64,000 nt of DNA from Mesorhabditis belari (Eukaryota; Nematoda; Chromadorea; Rhabditida; Rhabditidae), in NCBI GenBank assembly GCA_958450365.1, contig CAUEEP010000725.1, forward strand, positions 1,760,501-1,824,500, given 5' to 3'. Below, one piece after another: positions 1-9,987 of the stretch. Numbering within the stretch: the stretch's first letter is position 1; the number at the start of each line of letters is the position of its first letter. A program made the position numbers and the translations under genes. The notes below the pieces were generated by a model. That model had not been told where the DNA came from, did no database searches, and saw nothing but the letters and a program-made list of their open reading frames with translations.

Positions 1-106
1 AGATCTAGTGGGGGATTTAAGTGTTGAGCTTCTGCAAAAGCTTGGAAACCGTAAAACAGTCACCAACTCGGCTCGCTTGGGTGCACTACTATTAGAGAAA
101 ATACGG
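1..106. mobile_element. MITE family A, 3' part (cut by window edge)
   Basis: The segment ends in the terminal motif gcactactattagagaaaa followed by tacgg, and its body (gatctagtgggggattta, gagcttctgcaaaagcttgg) recurs in the copies near 4.1-5.0 kb and 48.8-49.4 kb. Complete copies have inverted ends (ccgtattttctctaatagta at the other end) and no coding capacity, so this is a non-autonomous DNA element. Confidence 0.8.
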
Positions 107-866
107 TAATAAGTATTACAGAAACCCCATTTCATTTTTTGTTATCATTTACTTTTATCAAAGTCAATTTTTATGAAAAAATGTACCTTTAATCATAAGC
201 TGTTATCAGACTGGTTCAAAATTTCATTCAGAAAGATTATCATTTAAAGAAATGTTCCAAAATCCTGCTACACTATAGCAATTTCCCCTTTGGATTTACA
301 TTTTCCCTCAAAAACCATTGTTCCTCATTGGGGATAAGCGGTTAACCGGCTTTGAATAGAACTTGATTTTTTTTCAAAATTCCTGTGCCCTTTTCTCTTT
401 TTTTCATAATCCTTTTCGACGTGTTCTCATTAGGGACAACTGGCTTTTCTCGAAAAGAAAAAGGCCATCACTGAAATGAAAAAAGGTTTGAATGCTGGAG
501 AAGTTGAGGCATAAGGAAGGGAATTCTTCACAGATTCGCCTTTTTCTGTTTTTCTTTCAACTCCCACTCATCTCATTAGGGCAAAGACTAGAAGAAGCAC
601 TTTTTATGTTAGCTCGTGCTTGATTCATCTCTTTTTACAGCTCCTTTTTTTAGATGTGTTAGGCTTAGATCACTTGCTACTCTTAAAATTAAAGTGAAAA
701 TTACCTTTCTTTGTACAAAAGAGAAGATTATTATACTAACTATCAAAGATTATATAAATTTGGAGAAAAACACACCGTTATTCCACAAATATTACTCGCT
801 AACATTTATAAGAAGATTTCGTAACCTTTTAAAAGTTTTGACTGCTCTATCTCCCTTTCAGTGATT
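107..866. other. Gene-free AT-rich stretch
   Basis: I see no exon with convincing splice signals here. The one open frame of 82 codons near 616-864 has no domain, signal peptide or coding-like composition. Confidence 0.6.
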
Positions 867-1150
867 CGTTCTCTGTGCACAAACGTAATCGCTCGCTTTC
901 TGGCACACGGCCCCGATAGATAGGTCGCTCCTTCCAGCTCCTCACCGAAATCATACTTCACAGGATCATTTCTGTAGTTTGTATTTCGCTTTACCCACAA
1001 TTTTGCAACACCCTGCACCTGCGATGATTGGGAATGGGCAGGCGGAGAGCGTGAAGAACGGTTGGTGTCTCTTTTAGAGCACCACCATTGATGACCGCGC
1101 CCCACATCCGAAAGGAGAATGGGGTATCCGACTGCCTTTCTGAGCGGGCA
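867..1150 (+). repeat. GC-richer dispersed repeat D, copy 1
   Basis: About 285 bp, clearly richer in G and C than its surroundings. It recurs at 37140-37286 (right half only), 38208-38500 (inverted) and 45428-45714. The best conserved parts are gcaacaccctgcacctgcga, gagcgtgaagaacggttggt and gagaatggggtatccgactg. No copy carries a recognisable protein domain: the long reverse frame is open in several copies but looks like nothing known. It could be a MITE or retroposon body or a retroposed structured RNA; the sequence alone does not decide. Confidence 0.75.
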
Positions 1151-1550
1151 GAAAAAATCCAATTCCAAATCTTTAAACAGTTTCAAAGCTTGGAACTTGA
1201 CCAGAACGTCCATTCTGTGTTGGAGCAGATCCATAGAGCACTCACTGTCAAACCATTCTTAATGATGTAACTGAATCGAAAATTGATAGGGATAGGGCTT
1301 TAGATTGGTTTTATTTATAGGTTTCAAGTTTTCACCCACTCAAAAGCGGTCACCAGATTGATTTCATTGCATCCGTTGTTGTTCTTTTCACAATTTGCTG
1401 TGCTTTTGAGTGTTTTCGATGATCCAATCAACTCGATGAGTGTTCATCTCATTTTGAACTAGTTTACACACCCTTGTTTTCAACAAAGTCATCAAAATCA
1501 CTTTTACAAAGGCTAAGGCGATTTGCATGCAATCATTCGAATCAACAGCA

Positions 1551-1616
1551 AAGCAATCAACAACAACAACAACAATGCAATCAACAACAATGCAATCAAC
1601 AACAACAACAACAAAC
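1551..1616. repeat. CAA-rich simple repeat
   Basis: Runs of caa broken by tgcaat. The poly-Gln frame across it has no exon context. Confidence 0.8.
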
Positions 1617-2285
1617 ACGCTTTTTCAAGACAAACGAATCTTTAATGAGCCTAGCCTTCCAAGTGTTTTATTCCTGTGATTTAGAAATGAAAGCACTATT
1701 CTGAAAGCCTCATTTCAAAGCCTAAAGCACTATTTTGAAAGCCTCATTTCAAAAATTCTCGAATGATCTCTGAATTTTGTCTTAAAGTGTTTCGCTTTCT
1801 AAAGTGTCTCACTGTCTAACATGTTTCACTTTTTTTCTCAAACCTCCGCTAATAAGTTTTTCGAATTTCTAAGGCAAAAAAGCTTAAGGATCAAAAGATT
1901 CTTAAGAAAAACTCGTCATTCAATTACGTGCCGCTTTCACTAAAGAACATGAACATTTCATTTCAATAGACTACGATCTTCTCAAAGATTTTGTTTCATT
2001 TTGTGCTCAAAGAGATTATTTGGATTAACTTTAGCTGAAGCCGAAGATAAACAGAATTCCCTGGAGTCTCAGAGCACAAAATATAACAAAATAACCGTCA
2101 TGAGAAAAGTTTGTCGACTTGTTTTTCTTCTGAAAGCTAAAACTACAAAGATATTTTTGTATTCATTTATTTGCTGGTTATTCTTCTTGCTGGCCTTGTG
2201 CTTTTTACTTATCTAGATATAAGAATTACCGTAAATACTCTAATAGAAGCCCCTATAGGAGCGTCACGTAGTCTACGCGTTTGTT

Positions 2286-2655
2286 TGAAAGTCTAAGCGA
2301 CTTTCAAAAAACGCTTATATCTCGACACTAGTACGTTTGTTTCGGCACGTTTATATATCAAATGAAAGTAAAGAGAATGGGTGATTTTTTGAGATATAAC
2401 ACATATTATTAGCATTAACCAGCGCTTAGAAAAAAATGATGAAAAATCGGCTTTTTTTGTCGCGTCGCGTAGTCGAAGTTGACACTCAAAGAACGGCTGA
2501 TATCTTGACACCAATACGTTTCTTGCTGCGCACTTTAATATCAAATGAAAGTAGAGAGAATCAGTTATTTTTTGAGATATAAAACATATTATTAGCATTA
2601 ACCAGCGCTTAGAAAAAAATGATTGAAAAGTGATGAAAAATCAGCCTTTTTTGCC
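2286..2655. repeat. Two-copy tandem duplication, unit about 190 bp
   Basis: Two diverged copies each contain tatcaaatgaaagta, ttttttgagatata and attagcattaaccagcgctt. It starts just after a motif (taccgtaaatactctaatag) like the end of MITE family B, so it may be part of a relative of that family. Confidence 0.65.
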
Positions 2656-3184
2656 AGCTTTTGGCTGAAGCTTGATTTTGATTTTGAATCTCGTTTCAGG
2701 AGTGCAAATCAGTACTATTTTTATCGAATGATTCTGAATCAGCTTCTCAAGCCTCTTCTTAATGCTATTTGTTTATTTTGTATCTCATTTTCTATCTCTC
2801 TTTAATTAAAATCTCAATAAAATCGACGTCCAATTGAACGTAAAATTCAGTTCCGCTTTCAAAGAGCAAGAAAATTTTAATTAAAAGACTTTTCCTAAAC
2901 TTGTTTCTCTTGCAGACTCTAGGAGCAATTATTTTAGAAGAAATCAAAAGGAGAAGTTGAAAGAACGAGGAACACGAGAAAGCACTTGATAGAGAGATTC
3001 CCCCAATGCTTTCTCATCCAATTACGGCCAAAGACTGCCCTCGGAGGGCGGCTTTCAATGTGTTCAACTCATAAAAACACTACTCAAAATATAGAATTTC
3101 TTTAGCACTTGAGTAGTTTTGAGTTTCGTCATTTTTTTTTGAGTTTTAACCTGGCTCTGGACCGTAAAAGTGGTACTGGCTTGG

Positions 3185-3560
3185 AGATTTCCGATCAACG
3201 ATCACTTACTGGTCAACGATCAACGTCAACGGTCAACGGTCAACGACCACTCCTACTCCAGTTCCAGCTCCAGCACTCCAGCAGGTCTAGCTCCAGCTCC
3301 AGCACTCCAGTAGCTCCAGCTCCAGCTCCAGCTCCAGCTCCAGCACTCCAGCAGCTCCAGCTCCAGCTCCAGCACTCCAGCAGCTCCAGCTCCAGCTCCA
3401 GCACTCCAGCAACTCCAGCTCCAGCTCCTACTCCAGTTTCTTCAAAAGTACTAGACCAGTAAATGCCAATCCACTCAAAAACAGTTTATGTACATAAGTC
3501 GATTTTGATTTGAGGGATTTGGGAGAAAGTTCTGGATGTTTCAATTCAAAGATTTTGCGG
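3185..3560. repeat. Repeat carrying caacg and ccagct minisatellites
   Basis: Short repeats of the type ggtcaacgatcaacg are followed by about 200 bp of ccagctccagcactccagcag-type units. The right flank (agtttcttcaaaagta, gaccagtaaatg, ggagaaagttctggatgttt) is shared with the element at 8165-8632, so both belong to one family with different internal minisatellites. Confidence 0.75.
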
Positions 3561-4018
3561 CAATCTTCAATAAGATTGCCGAATCTTCAGCAATAATCTT
3601 CAGCAGATCGCAAATTTCCCTCAAATCCCTTAAACCACCCAAAATCCGATTGTGTTTGAGTCAAAATTTGGGAAATTGCGATTGTAGTTCTTGATTTTCC
3701 GAATCTTCAGCAACATTTTTAATCTTTGATGACTCATTTTTGTAGGCAAAGAATAGGATACAAATTTTTGTCTATGAATAAAATGATTCCTAGACCCTAA
3801 AAAGATTTCCAAAGGCCATTCGGCTAAAGAAATTCAAAAAAAAAGAATAGAAATCAAAACACGAATGCTAGAAAAAGAAAAGGGATGACGTTTAAGATTT
3901 TTGTTCGATTTTCTTCCCATAATTTAATCGTCATTCTTTATTTCTTGCTATAATGAATTTTAGGCTAGAAAAACGGGCAAATCCTTTACATTATCTTAAT
4001 CCTAACTTTACACTATTA

Positions 4019-4340
4019 CCGTATTTTCTCGAATAGTAGTGCACCCTGAGCGTCGCCTAAATTCCTCGAAATCTCGAGAAGCGCTGAGCAGAACCTATCG
4101 TTATTTAGTTATGTAGCTATATACCGTGTTCTCTTTAATAGTAGTGCATCTTAAGCCTTGCCTTAATTCCTCGAAATCTCGAGAAGCGCTGAGCAGAACC
4201 TATCGAGGTGGGGTCGGAAATGTAGCTGATGATGAGATCTAGTGGAGGATTTAAGTGTTGAGCTTCTGGGAAAACTTTGGAAGCTGTAAAATAGTGATCA
4301 ACTCGGCTCGGCGGGCTGCACTACTAGAAAATAATCAGGA
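4019..4340. mobile_element. MITE family A, two copies nose to tail
   Basis: A truncated copy (4019-4112) begins ccgtattttctcgaatagta. A nearly complete copy follows (about 4121-4340), with a degenerate right end. Both share gcgtcgcctaaattcctcga-type sequence and the palindrome cgaaatctcgag. Confidence 0.8.
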
Positions 4341-4435
4341 ATAAGCATCTAATCTACAACCTAAAGTTGCTCAAAGATTTTCAACTGATATTCCAATTTT
4401 GAATGCTTTAGTTGAACGGAACAGTCTAAGACTAC

Positions 4436-4626
4436 TTTGAGCGTCGTCTAAATTCCTCGAAATCTCGTCAACCGTTTATCAGAACCTATCGATGTAGGGT
4501 CGGAAAATGTAGCTGATGATGAGATCTAGTGGGGGATTAGAGGGTTGAGCTTCTGCAAAAGCTTGGAAACCGTAAAATCGTCACCAACTCGGCTTGCCGG
4601 GTGCACTACTATTAGAGAGAATACGG
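4436..4626. mobile_element. MITE family A copy, left end lost
   Basis: The body matches the other copies (gcgtcgtctaaattcctcga, gatctagtgggggattaga) and the right end is intact (gcactactattagagagaat). The left terminal repeat is missing. Confidence 0.8.
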
Positions 4627-4766
4627 TTTTCAATTTACCGCTTGTAAGCTTGATTAGGCATCAGATTTTCGTTAGATTTATCACCAAAAGTTCACTTTTC
4701 CCATTGGTGCCATTATTTAGTCATTATCTTTTAAGCTTTTAAGCATAAATAGATTCAAATGTAAGA

Positions 4767-4976
4767 TACTGTATTCTCTCTAATAGTAGCGTCTGAGCGT
4801 CGTCTAAATTCCTCGAAATCTCGAGAACCGCTTATCAGAACCTATCGATGTGCGGTTGGAAAATGTAGCTGACGATGAGATCTTGTGGGGGATTAGAGTG
4901 TTGAGCTTCTGCAAAAGCTTCGAAACCGTAAAATCGTCGCCAACTCGGGGTACACTTCTATTAGAGAAAATACGGT
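4767..4976. mobile_element. MITE family A copy, both ends present
   Basis: It starts tgtattctctctaatagtag and ends ctattagagaaaatacgg, about 210 bp, without coding capacity. Confidence 0.85.
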
Positions 4977-5168
4977 ATATCTTATGTCTGATTCTGATTC
5001 AAAAAATCATTGAAAGAAGTTCGATCATTTACACGATCTTTAAAATCTTAAAGCCTGATTTGATGAAATTTTGTTGAAAAGTAGAATCGTTTATTAGAAA
5101 ATGATCTTTAAATGAAAATGATCTTTATTTTTTCGCGTCTGGGTCGTCTGGATCGTCTGGGTCGTAGG

Positions 5169-5397
5169 CAAGCGCGCTCCCGACTGCGCCACGATGACAG
5201 CCAAATCCAGTATGGAAATACTCGCCCTTAACCGGATTTTTTCTGACAGCTATCTATCACTTTATTCATTCTGGAGCTGCTGGAGCTGGAGCTGGAGCTG
5301 CTGGAGTGATGGAGCTGGAGTCGACAAGCGCGCTCCCGACTGCGCCACAATGACAGCCAAATCCAGCATGGAAATACTCGCCCTTAACCGGATTTTT
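5169..5397 (-). repeat. Duplicated tRNA-like segment around a GGAGCT repeat
   Basis: A stretch of about 70 bp (5169-5238) is repeated almost perfectly at 5325-5397, separated by a ggagct simple repeat. On the - strand each copy contains gtggcgcagtcgggagcgcg, which fits a tRNA D-arm or A box. I see no T-arm or B box, so these are 5' fragments of a tRNA-derived repeat and not tRNA genes. Confidence 0.55.
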
Positions 5398-5878
5398 CTA
5401 TCACTTTATTCATTCTGGAGCTATCACTTTATTCACTCAAAATTCTCCTTAATTCTATGCAAAATTACAAAAAAATAACACTATCTCTTTTTTTGTACCT
5501 TTTTAGCTCACCGATTCGCCGTTTGTTCGCTCAATTTATTTACCCAATAATCACCAAAAACTGGCTTACAAACAAGGAATTCTTGTTCCTTGTTAGTAAG
5601 CCATTTGATTCAAAAAAAATGTTTCAAATTTCAAACAAATTTTATGGCGATAAGCTGAAATTTAGAATTTTTGAGCTTTAAAGCTTTTTGAGCTTAAATC
5701 CTCTTTTTACAACTCCAAAAAAAAAGCCTCAGCTTGTGAATCGGAGGTGGAAATGGACTCAAAAAAGTCATATCGGAAAAGGAGCCAAACTCGAGAATGC
5801 ATGTGAAACGTTCAGCCCTTTTTCCCCCCTCCCTTTTTGACTCAAACTCTCCTTTTCCCAATTTGCAATTCTCTGCAC

Positions 5879-5984
5879 ATGTTTCTCCACTTGTTTCTCT
5901 TTACCTTTCCCCCTCCAATTGAATCCAATCCGTGCTTTGAAACAAGTGCAAATAATTCCCCAGAATTTATCCTGTTTCGTCTAG
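5879..5984 (+). CDS. Possible isolated first exon with signal peptide
   Basis: An ATG opens a frame beginning MFLHLFLFTFPPPIES, which looks like a short signal peptide. The frame runs about 35 codons to a usable donor (ctag|gtaaac). I found no convincing downstream exon: the next 2 kb holds a MITE and AT-rich sequence. It may be a real first exon of a gene I cannot follow, a gene relic, or chance. Low confidence. Confidence 0.2.
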
Positions 5985-6141
5985 GTAAACCCGAAACAAC
6001 CCGAAAAACCCGAAATTGGACTGAAAAACTCTTTTTTCGATTCATTTTGAGTTAATTTTGAATTGTTTTGATTGCTTTTCAGTTCATTTTGATTGCTCTT
6101 CGAATCTTCGAAATGAACCGATGAAATCAATCTTGCAATAT

Positions 6142-6409
6142 TACCGTAAATACTGTAATAGTACCCCAGCCCCATAATGACGGTGCGGAGTGTTGCGTAG
6201 TCTAGCTTTGAACGAGTTTTTCTCGACACTGGTTTAAGCTACAGTGTTCGTTTGAATATCAAAAAATAGCTGAAATTCAGGGCTATTTTTTGATACCAAA
6301 GACGCATTTTTTGAAAGCATGGGAGCTTTGAAAAAATGAAATACTAAAAAACTTTTGCGACTACGCGACTGTACGAGGGGAGTGGGGTACTATTACAGTA
6401 TTTACGGTA
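6142..6409. mobile_element. MITE family B copy
   Basis: 268 bp with inverted ends taccgtaaatactgtaatag and ctattacagtatttacggta. The inner palindromic part repeats gggctattttttgata-type sequence. A near-identical copy, mostly in inverted orientation, is at 60585-60853, and half a copy at 57783-57893. No coding capacity. Confidence 0.85.
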
Positions 6410-8164
6410 GGTATTTAAATTTCGTCGAGCTTAAGATAATTTATGCCATAAAATTCTCACAACTTTAAATATTTTGAGTTTTTATATTTTAGTATCCAAT
6501 CCTTTAGCAAAGAATCTTTCTGGTTTTGTTTTTGTTTTTAGATTTTTGCTTAATCAGTAGCTTTTCTTGCATTGGCGACAATAGTGACAATATTGAAGTC
6601 TAACGATAAAAAAATCGAGAATAATGCTTTTTTGACGATTGAATTGTTTTAAATTAGTTGTTATCTAAAGGTTTTCTTTCTACTTCATCACTTCTTTCTA
6701 CTTCTTTGAGAGATATATGAGCATTATTTGAAAGCTGAAGATCTCCTCTACATCTTGATCTAAAAGGTTTTTGAATTTGGTCAGCTTTTGGGCAAATTGA
6801 CTGCACAGAAGAAGAGGTGGCCAAAAAATGGAAGGGTGCCTTTGGATGAAGTTTTGGCTCCGCTTTGCATACTGTTTTGGCTCCGCTCTCTTTTTGCTTT
6901 GCATATTCATTGAGAAATAGAAGCAATTTTATGGAATGATAGATACTTTATTCAGGAAAAAAAAATTTACGGTAGGTCAGTTGTGAATTTAACTGACCTA
7001 GGTGAGTTAAGTTAAGTTCGTTAGTTTCACAATTTCACAACTCACTCCCATGATTATCCATCGGAATTTGAGCAATAAATTCATGAAGATTCCGAGCTAA
7101 CTTTTGAAAGGATTTTAAAAGGTTTTTAGGAAAATTCTCTGACACATTCCCTGCAAAAATCATTTGATTCTTTGACCTTTTCAAGATTTTTGCGTAAATA
7201 TCAAATTCAAATTGAAAGCTAATCCTTTTACACCAAAAAAAACCTTTCTACATATCTCGTGCAGCCAAATTACAGGTTTTTCCTAAATTCTGATTTCTTT
7301 ATCAGAGTTGGCAAGCTTTTAGGATTAGATTGGCTAAAATGTTAATTTGACTCGTAATTTTTACTAGCTATAAGCGAATATTCTATATTTTGTTTTTTTT
7401 GAATGTTTGAAAGTATCAAATCTCAAAAAACTGTTAAATTTTGGTGGGAAAAGAGAAAAAAACTAGCAAAGCGTTGAAGCAAAAGAAAAAAACCTCGAGC
7501 TTTTCCGCTGGATTTCCGCCAATTTTTCTCTAAAAACTCATTTTTTGCTTTTTTGCTACTTTTTCAAGTGGTTCTTTGAGTTTTTTTTGAGATCTTTGTT
7601 AGTTGATCATTGAAACTGAACTTGCATTTGATAGTTTTTGGTTTAATGCTATTCTCGAGAAGTTTTCTACAGCTTTTGAACTTGTTCGTGGGGTTTTAAG
7701 TTGGAAATTGATGAAATTGATAAAATTTCGATAGTTTATCGATCTTTTTGAGTCTATTTATGATTTCTTTTGGTTTCAAATAGGAAATCTTTTTTCAAAA
7801 GCTGTTAATTTATAAAAACTTGCTCTCAAAGATTCAAATTCCCTTGGAATTTGAGATTTCAAAAGTCGCAACGTGAGCTAGAACTTTTTCAACTTACTTA
7901 CCCTTTCACTGATTCATAATGACACTCGGATGCATAAATTTTCCTTAGTGAGGTACCTTTTCCGAAAGATCACTCTTTTGCATCTAATATATCGATCAAA
8001 ATTTAATAACTAAACAGTCTGTGCTGGATCTAGCAACTCGTGAACTTGGCTAGCAAACTAAGGAGTTTGAAGTTAAGTTTTCCTACGGGAGTCGAACCCG
8101 GATCGACTTAGCTAAAAGATTCTACAGAGTGAATATTCTACAGAGTGCTACACAATTTCAATTT
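6410..8164. other. Gene-free stretch with one shared repeat block
   Basis: AT-rich. The block at about 6730-6870 (gctgaagatctcctctacat, ctgcacagaagaagaggtgg) is related to both arms of the foldback at 15358-15940, so it is probably a remnant of that family. Around 8085-8110 the - strand contains ccgggttcgactcccg, a tRNA B-box-like motif without a tRNA 5' half. I see no exons. Confidence 0.55.
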
Positions 8165-8632
8165 TCACAATTACCAATCACCTAACTACTTAAATTTTAG
8201 CGTCAAGACAACTCCAGACCTGCGAAGTTATCGTGTTTATTCCAATAGAAGGGAATATTGGATTGAGCCAAAGACCATTTTGATTGATCAACGATTGATT
8301 GATCAACGATTGATTGATCAACGATTGATTGATCAACGATTGATTGATCAACGATTGATTGATCAACGATTGATTGATCAACGATTGATTGATCAACGAT
8401 TGATTGATCAACGGCCACACCTACTCCAGCTCGAGTTTCTTCAAAACTACCAGACCAGTAAATGCAAATCCACTCAAAAACAGTACATAAGTCCATTTTG
8501 GGATTTGGGAGAAAGTTCTGGATGTTTCAATCCAAAGATTTTGCGGGGATTCTATATTGGAATAAGCACGATAACTTAGCGGTTCTGGAGTTGTTTTAAC
8601 GCTAAAGTTTAAGTAGTTGGCAATTTCTATCA
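8165..8632. mobile_element. MITE with internal 15-bp minisatellite
   Basis: The inverted ends match over about 80 bp (aactacttaaattttagcgt on the left and acgctaaagtttaagtagtt on the right). The inside holds about nine copies of attgattgatcaacg at 8279-8411, followed by the flank shared with 3440-3560. The open frames over the array on both strands come from the repeat unit and are not genes. Confidence 0.8.
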
Positions 8633-9139
8633 TAACGGAGAACTCTATTAACTCTATAGTCTAGTCATCGTATGTCTCACCCTTTCCTCTGTGTACTTTC
8701 CCTCCATCATGTACTATCATTCTCATTGTTTCAAAATGCTTCTGATGTCTTGAGGCATTAGAAGATTTCCAGGAAAAGAATGAACGAATTAAAAGTCGCA
8801 TTTCTTTTGTTTTCTTTTCATACAAACGTCTTTTGATCTCTTTTGAAATTTGGGAATAAAAGAGAAGGGCAAATTACATCAAATATTGAGTAACGCTATT
8901 CAGCAAAACTTTCTCATCAACAAAAAATGCCAGAATGATTTGGTTTTTGAATTTTTAAAAAGAATAACCTCATTCCTCTCACAATTTTGATTAGTTTCAG
9001 TTTTTGGATGAATCTAGACGATTTGAAAGGATTTGAAATGGTTATCGGAATGCCAATGCCATTTCACTTCATATTTTACTAGATTCTATTCCATTCATAT
9101 TCCTTTCAACAGATTATCGGTCATTTGATCGCCCCGCCC

Positions 9140-9540
9140 CTTTCGCCGTTGGCAATCTAACTTTGAGCTCAAATTTCTTGATGTTGGGATGTCGAATTTA
9201 AATCTTCTTGGTATCATTAGATGCGCCAAGTCTTTTTCTGTCGATTGGTACATAAACTATTTAAATTGAGCAGCCCAACACCAAGATATTTGAGCTCAAA
9301 GTTAGATTTCCAATAGCAAAGGGGCGAGGCCTCGCGTATAAAAGGTCACATAATGGCCCACCTCTTTGCCACTGGCAGTCTAACTTTGAGCTCAAATCTC
9401 TTGGTGTTGGGCTGTCTAATCTAGATATTATTTGTATTATTAGATTTGCCAAGTCTTTCTCTATCGATTGGTACAAACACTATTGAAATTGGACAGCCCA
9501 ACACAAAGATATTTAAGTTCAAAGTTGGATTCTCTTTTGG
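9140..9540. repeat. Two adjacent palindromic repeats
   Basis: Each unit (about 9150-9315 and 9366-9535) has arms with ctaactttgagctcaaat and, inverted, atttgagctcaaagttaga, around a gccaagtctttctctatcga-type centre. The second unit is a diverged copy of the first. Non-coding foldback or MITE pair. Confidence 0.75.
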
Positions 9541-9976
9541 AACAATCCTAATCGTGAAACTGAACCAAAAACTAAGCTGTGTTTTGAATTTATTAGCTTT
9601 TTTGAATCTATTTACTGCATCAGGATGTTTTTATTTCTATACCATTCGTTTCATTCACTTTTAATTGCAAAATAATCTTTGCTAGGAAAGTTTACGTTTC
9701 CCAACGAGTTTTTTCTAATCTAGCAAATGTTGATTTGATTATTTCTCGACTTCCTGTTCTTTTAGCACTTGCAAATCTTCATTTTTCTAATTCTATTCTC
9801 TCAAAATGCTATTCTCTGAAAAATTTCTAATTACCGGTCTTTAGGGAAATTTTTTAGACAACTTGATCTTATAATTGCTTTATCACGAGCCAAAAAAAGA
9901 AGTAACAAGCTGATTTTTTAAGCTTTTTTTCAAATGATCATTGCTCTCGATTTTATTGTACTTATTCATGGGAAAA

Positions 9977-9982
9977 TTTCAG
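9977..9982 (+). promoter_or_regulatory. Likely trans-splice acceptor of the GPCR-globin gene
   Basis: A canonical nematode 3' splice site (tttcag) lies five bases before the ATG at 9988 and no upstream exon is evident. This suggests that the mRNA receives a spliced leader here. An in-frame ATG also exists at 9934, but its extra 18 residues lie upstream of this acceptor. Confidence 0.5.
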
Positions 9983-9987
9983 TTTTA

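Noticed and set aside
8145..8579. 144-codon frame rich in LIDQR repeats and the antisense frames
   Set aside because: They arise from the 15-bp array inside a MITE and are open on both strands.
9934..9987. Upstream start codon for the GPCR-globin gene
   Set aside because: A strong 3' splice site lies between it and the ATG at 9988, so the upstream codons are probably not in the mRNA; not fully excluded.
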